This document shows positions 61,546 to 64,000 of a stretch of 64,000 bases of DNA, one piece after another (the stretch's first letter is position 1; each line of letters starts with the position of its first letter). The notes under the pieces are model-generated. The model did not search any database, was not told the origin of the DNA, and was given only the letters and a program-made list of their open reading frames with translations. Source of the DNA: Promethearchaeia archaeon (GTDB lineage Archaea > Asgardarchaeota > Lokiarchaeia > Sigyniarchaeales > SOKP01); assembly GCA_029856145.1 (NCBI GenBank), contig JAHQWK010000025.1, forward strand, positions 1 to 64,000. The letters run 5' to 3'. A program made the position numbers and the translations under genes.

Positions 61546-62094
61546 TCAATAATCTAAAAGATTAGTTTCAATATTCTCCCATCCGTAAGCTTTTTCAATA
61601 TATCTATTTCCTCCAATTTCAATAGATTGTTCACCGATATAATGTCCTCCCAATTTTTCATAAAATCTACAGTAGGGATTTTCTTTTAATACCCAAATAA
61701 TCATACTTCTTACATTATTCCTCATAAAATATATAACTACTAATTTTACTAATTCTGTCCCTATCTTTTTGCCTTGAAAGTCTTTTAAAACATAAATGGC
61801 ACATAGTTCTCCAACATATCTTTCTGGTTTGATTGAAGTTATGAATGGATTATATTTTTCTAGAGTTGCTAAAGAGAATCCTACAATTTCATGGAGATCA
61901 GTCATAGCAACATAAATTTTAGCGCCATGGGTTGGATTTTCTAATCTTTGTCTCCAATTTTCTTCTTTGTCTTTATAAGATAATGTTTGAAGATATTCTT
62001 CTGATATTATCCCTCTATATGTTGTTTTCCAAGTATCTACTTTGACTTTAACGATTCCGCTTAAATCTGAAAAAGTAGCTTCTCTATAGTTCAT
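61546..62094 (-). CDS. GNAT-family N-acetyltransferase
   Basis: A 182-residue GNAT protein. It starts NYREATFSDLSGIVKVKVDT W in the usual way; motif A is AIYVLKDFQGKKIGTELVKL (acetyl-CoA loop Q-x-x-G-x-G/K), and motif B includes NPYCRFYEKLGGHYIGE. Substrate unknown. The next gene upstream is divergent; the roughly 290 bases between (62095-62383) show AT-rich DNA and no coding pattern. Confidence 0.88.
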   Translation of the reverse strand: MNYREATFSDLSGIVKVKVDTWKTTYRGIISEEYLQTLSYKDKEENWRQRLENPTHGAKIYVAMTDLHEIVGFSLATLEKYNPFITSIKPERYVGELCAIYVLKDFQGKKIGTELVKLVVIYFMRNNVRSMIIWVLKENPYCRFYEKLGGHYIGEQSIEIGGNRYIEKAYGWENIETNLLDY

Positions 62095-62383
62095 TTATTC
62101 TACTCTAGATTATCTATGTTAATGAGTTAATATAAATTCGAAATATAATTTTGAGATGCTTGAAATCAGATCTCTGTTCCATTATCATTGTAAAAAAGGG
62201 GTATTAATTACTCAAACCACATTAATCATCATTTTCGAACATCTAATTAATATAAATATTTTGAATAAAGATAAAACTTTCATTAAAATTATATTTAAAA
62301 ATTAAAAAACAAAAAGCCTATTTGAATTAATAATACCTTATTTACATCCAAAAACAATAATAAAATTTGATAGGTGAAATATA

Positions 62384-62935
62384 ATATTCGTCAAAATAGT
62401 GAAGCTATTTGAAATGAAGGTCGTATCTTTCCATTCTTGGGGTGAATTCATCGGGGATCCTGAGATTAAAACACTTCAAAAATTAGAAGAATGGATAATA
62501 AAAAGGAGTCTATCGATTGATCCTTCAAGACATCAAATATTTGGATTTGATAATCCAGTTCCACAAGGTAATGAGAAAGGAGAACAATTTGCTTCCAAAG
62601 AAAATCCTTATGGATATGAAGTATGGATTACTATCCCAGAAGATTATAAGATCGAAGAAGATCTAAAAATAAAGAAGGTTGAGTCAGGATTATATGCAGT
62701 TGTTTCTGTAAAAAGCGTTATGGATATAGGCTATGGTTGGAAAAACATATTCGATTGGATAAAGAACTGTGAAAAATATGATTTCCATCCAAAATGGAAA
62801 GGAATAACAAAATATTATGAAAAAGAAACGATTGAACATGGTAAAATTGGACTTGAACACCATATCAATTATCCTGAGAAAGAAATAGATAAAATGCTTA
62901 TGGAAATATATGCCCCAATAATTGAAAAAAAATAA
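62384..62935 (+). CDS. GyrI-like/AraC effector-binding domain protein
   Basis: A stand-alone GyrI-like small-molecule-binding protein of about 183 residues: KIVKLFEMKVVSFHSWGEFI at the start, HQIFGFDNPVPQGNEKGEQF, YGYEVWITIPEDY, VESGLYAVVSVKSV, then CEKYDFHPKWKGI and the acidic end. The only usual start codon is GTG 62399, but a good GGTGA lies 21 bases before it. AUA at 62384 is six bases after that GGTGA and in frame, and would give FVKIVKLFEMKV, the fuller start seen in this family. So AUA initiation is proposed; GTG is the fallback. Ligand unknown. Confidence 0.75.
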   Translation: MFVKIVKLFEMKVVSFHSWGEFIGDPEIKTLQKLEEWIIKRSLSIDPSRHQIFGFDNPVPQGNEKGEQFASKENPYGYEVWITIPEDYKIEEDLKIKKVESGLYAVVSVKSVMDIGYGWKNIFDWIKNCEKYDFHPKWKGITKYYEKETIEHGKIGLEHHINYPEKEIDKMLMEIYAPIIEKK

Positions 62936-62959
62936 AGCTAAATATTGTGAAATGCTTGA

Positions 62960-62982
62960 AGATAGTCTTAGGATTACTATCT
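62960..62982 (+). terminator. Hairpin downstream of the GyrI-like gene
   Basis: Arms AGATAGT and ACTATCT pair perfectly around a nine-base loop, 25 bases after the stop of the GyrI-like gene. It may end or protect that transcript. No long T-run follows, so the role is tentative. Confidence 0.35.
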
Positions 62983-63000
62983 CCAAAATTAATTATTTCT

Positions 63001-63022
63001 TCGTGAAACCCGTCTTTCACGA
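63001..63022. promoter_or_regulatory. Inverted repeat upstream of the ferric-reductase-like gene
   Basis: Perfect eight-base arms TCGTGAAA and TTTCACGA flank CCCGTC. It is 125 bases before the start of the membrane-reductase gene and 66 bases after the GyrI-like gene. It could be a regulator site or a second terminator hairpin. Confidence 0.35.
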
Positions 63023-63146
63023 TTAATCATATCATGGAATTATTCTCACCATAAGATGTAGTGTTACCGAATTAAATCAAAATTTTTAAAAAGAACCTTT
63101 AAATTATAAAACTAAATATTAATTAAACATAAAGAAATCATAAAAT

Positions 63147-63752
63147 ATGCCACCATCTAAAAAAAAAGCAATATACATTATTGTACCAACCGTATGTTTA
63201 TATATCCTTGTTTTGGTTTTATTCCTCTTAACCCCATTTGGAACTGCCTATGACTTTTTTATAAGATTTGGTGCGTTATTTGGATTTACATCTATGTTTG
63301 TAGCAACTATGATGACTCCTTTTGCTGTTCAATTATACAAAATTTTTGGGAAACCATTTGTTAAAATACATCACATTTATTCAATTACAGGTTTATTATT
63401 AATTACTCTCCATCCAGTAGTTTTTGCAATTTCAGTGTTTGATATTACTGTTTTTATACCAGATTTTACTTCATGGATCGATTTTTGGCGGTTAGGGGGT
63501 CGTTTAGCCCTCATTTTGATCTATCTTGCAGTGATCGGAGCACTTTTAAGAAAGAAATTAACAAAATATTGGAGAATTCTTCACATTTTAAATTATGCTG
63601 CACTATTCTTAGCTTACGTTCATGGAGTGCTTATAGGAACAGATTTCCAAAATATAGGGATTTTAATTATCTTTTCATGCATGATAATCGTTAGTTTTGG
63701 CATTCTAGCATTCAAAAGATATATCAGTTTTAAAAGGAAGAAAAAGGATTAA
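63147..63752 (+). CDS. Ferric reductase-like / YedZ-type haem membrane protein
   Basis: A 201-residue protein with six helices. Paired His residues lie in KIHHIYSITGLLLITLHPVV (about 74-93) and in YWRILHILNYAALFLAYVHG (about 140-160), the haem-ligand layout of the ferric-reductase-like transmembrane domain (MsrQ/YedZ, FRD). No FAD/NAD domain is attached, so electrons must come from a partner. No such partner is visible in the window. The C-terminus is basic. Confidence 0.8.
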   Translation: MPPSKKKAIYIIVPTVCLYILVLVLFLLTPFGTAYDFFIRFGALFGFTSMFVATMMTPFAVQLYKIFGKPFVKIHHIYSITGLLLITLHPVVFAISVFDITVFIPDFTSWIDFWRLGGRLALILIYLAVIGALLRKKLTKYWRILHILNYAALFLAYVHGVLIGTDFQNIGILIIFSCMIIVSFGILAFKRYISFKRKKKD

Positions 63753-63791
63753 AGATTTTGAAATTTATTTTTTTTTTAAGTTGATGAGAAA

Positions 63792-64000
63792 TTATTCACC
63801 CGTAGTTACTTTTCCTTGAAAAGAGGAAAACTGATTAAATATGGATTTAGCATCGCCTTCAATTTTAGCAAAAACGTTCACGGGACTTGCAGCAACAGGT
63901 TTATTGCCAGAACTCGCGGGAGTTGGACCCCATAAAATACAGAATCCTTGACCACTAATCCAATAACCGACATCTCCACTATCGCATTCCGTCTGAGAGT
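63792..64000 (-). CDS. Cyclophilin-like (TM1367-type) protein, C-terminal part only
   Basis: The last 68 residues of a minus-strand gene that begins beyond the window. They read GDVGYWISGQGFCILWGPTP, then NKPVAASPVNVFAKIEGDAK and end GKVTTGE. The string GD..YW..G...C..FGPTP followed by ASPVNV.G.I is characteristic of the TM1367/DUF3830-type cyclophilin-like family, whose function is unknown. The frame is open to the window edge. Confidence 0.75.
   Translation of the reverse strand, partial: SQTECDSGDVGYWISGQGFCILWGPTPASSGNKPVAASPVNVFAKIEGDAKSIFNQFSSFQGKVTTGE

Noticed and set aside
1-64000. tRNA, rRNA, transposase and integrase genes
   Set aside because: I looked for them, especially around relics and vapBC, and saw none that I could support.

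Overview
The window looks like a chromosomal segment from an Asgard archaeon, most likely of the Lokiarchaeia type. DNA is AT-rich. Genes are preceded by archaeal TATA-like boxes and by Shine-Dalgarno variants of GGAGG/GGTGA, and TTG starts are common. Archaeal or Asgard-flavoured content includes SDS22-type leucine-rich repeats, the LRR-associated domain around 'HCSNLQAWAEN', a BspA/DUF285 surface protein, an eRF1/Pelota-like protein, VapBC and a PadR regulator. The lineage is inferred from family content only; there is no rRNA or tRNA gene here.

Layout. 0-6 kb: end of a DppC-type permease gene, a succinyl-CoA synthetase relic, then ATP-citrate lyase (aclB, aclA) and isocitrate dehydrogenase. 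5.8-13.5 kb: PadR regulator, a very large two-module FtsX/MacB permease, two LolD-type ATPases and a convergent LVIVD-propeller surface protein. 13.6-17.7 kb: a patchy region with gene relics (flavin reductase, icd 3' end, anthranilate-synthase-type amidotransferase tails), a PH-like protein, an eRF1-like protein, vapBC and a nucleotidyltransferase pair. 17.9-23.3 kb: a cyclic-2,3-diphosphoglycerate-synthetase-like protein, then TetR, flavodoxin and aldehyde:ferredoxin oxidoreductase behind a triple operator; the oxidoreductase is interrupted by a stop codon. 23.4-35.4 kb: ThiC-like protein, a two-subunit FAD/Fe-S amino-acid dehydrogenase, ornithine carbamoyltransferase, a carbamate kinase relic and later an intact copy, ornithine aminotransferase, with LRR and BspA proteins in between. 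35.7-46.8 kb: an EamA transporter fused to a Lrp/AsnC ligand-binding (RAM) domain, a stand-alone RAM protein, and the lysine fermentation genes kamE, kamD, kamB, kamA, kdd, kce and a kat-like transaminase, split by a ZIP transporter and DtxR regulator pair. 47-64 kb: a small Cys-rich protein, coiled-coil protein, two SDRs with a membrane protein, NAD-kinase-like protein, a second AOR with an iron alcohol dehydrogenase, HisC-like, 3-hydroxyacyl-CoA dehydrogenase, HypB-like GTPase, hexapeptide protein, methyltransferases, GNAT, GyrI-like protein, ferric-reductase-like membrane protein and a truncated cyclophilin-like gene.

Together the genes suggest an anaerobic heterotroph that uses amino acids. 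Lysine would go to acetoacetate and acetoacetyl-CoA; ornithine/citrulline would give ATP through carbamate kinase; aldehydes, alcohols and hydroxyacyl-CoAs would be handled by AOR, iron alcohol dehydrogenase and 3-hydroxyacyl-CoA dehydrogenase. ATP-citrate lyase with isocitrate dehydrogenase would link acetyl-CoA and 2-oxoglutarate. The most unusual items are the transporter-RAM fusion beside the lysine genes, vapBC between two copies of an amidotransferase tail, the AOR whose family-typical C-terminus lies beyond a TAA, several gene-end relics (some with an intact copy elsewhere in the window), and two genes whose best start is AUU or AUA after a GGTGA Shine-Dalgarno.
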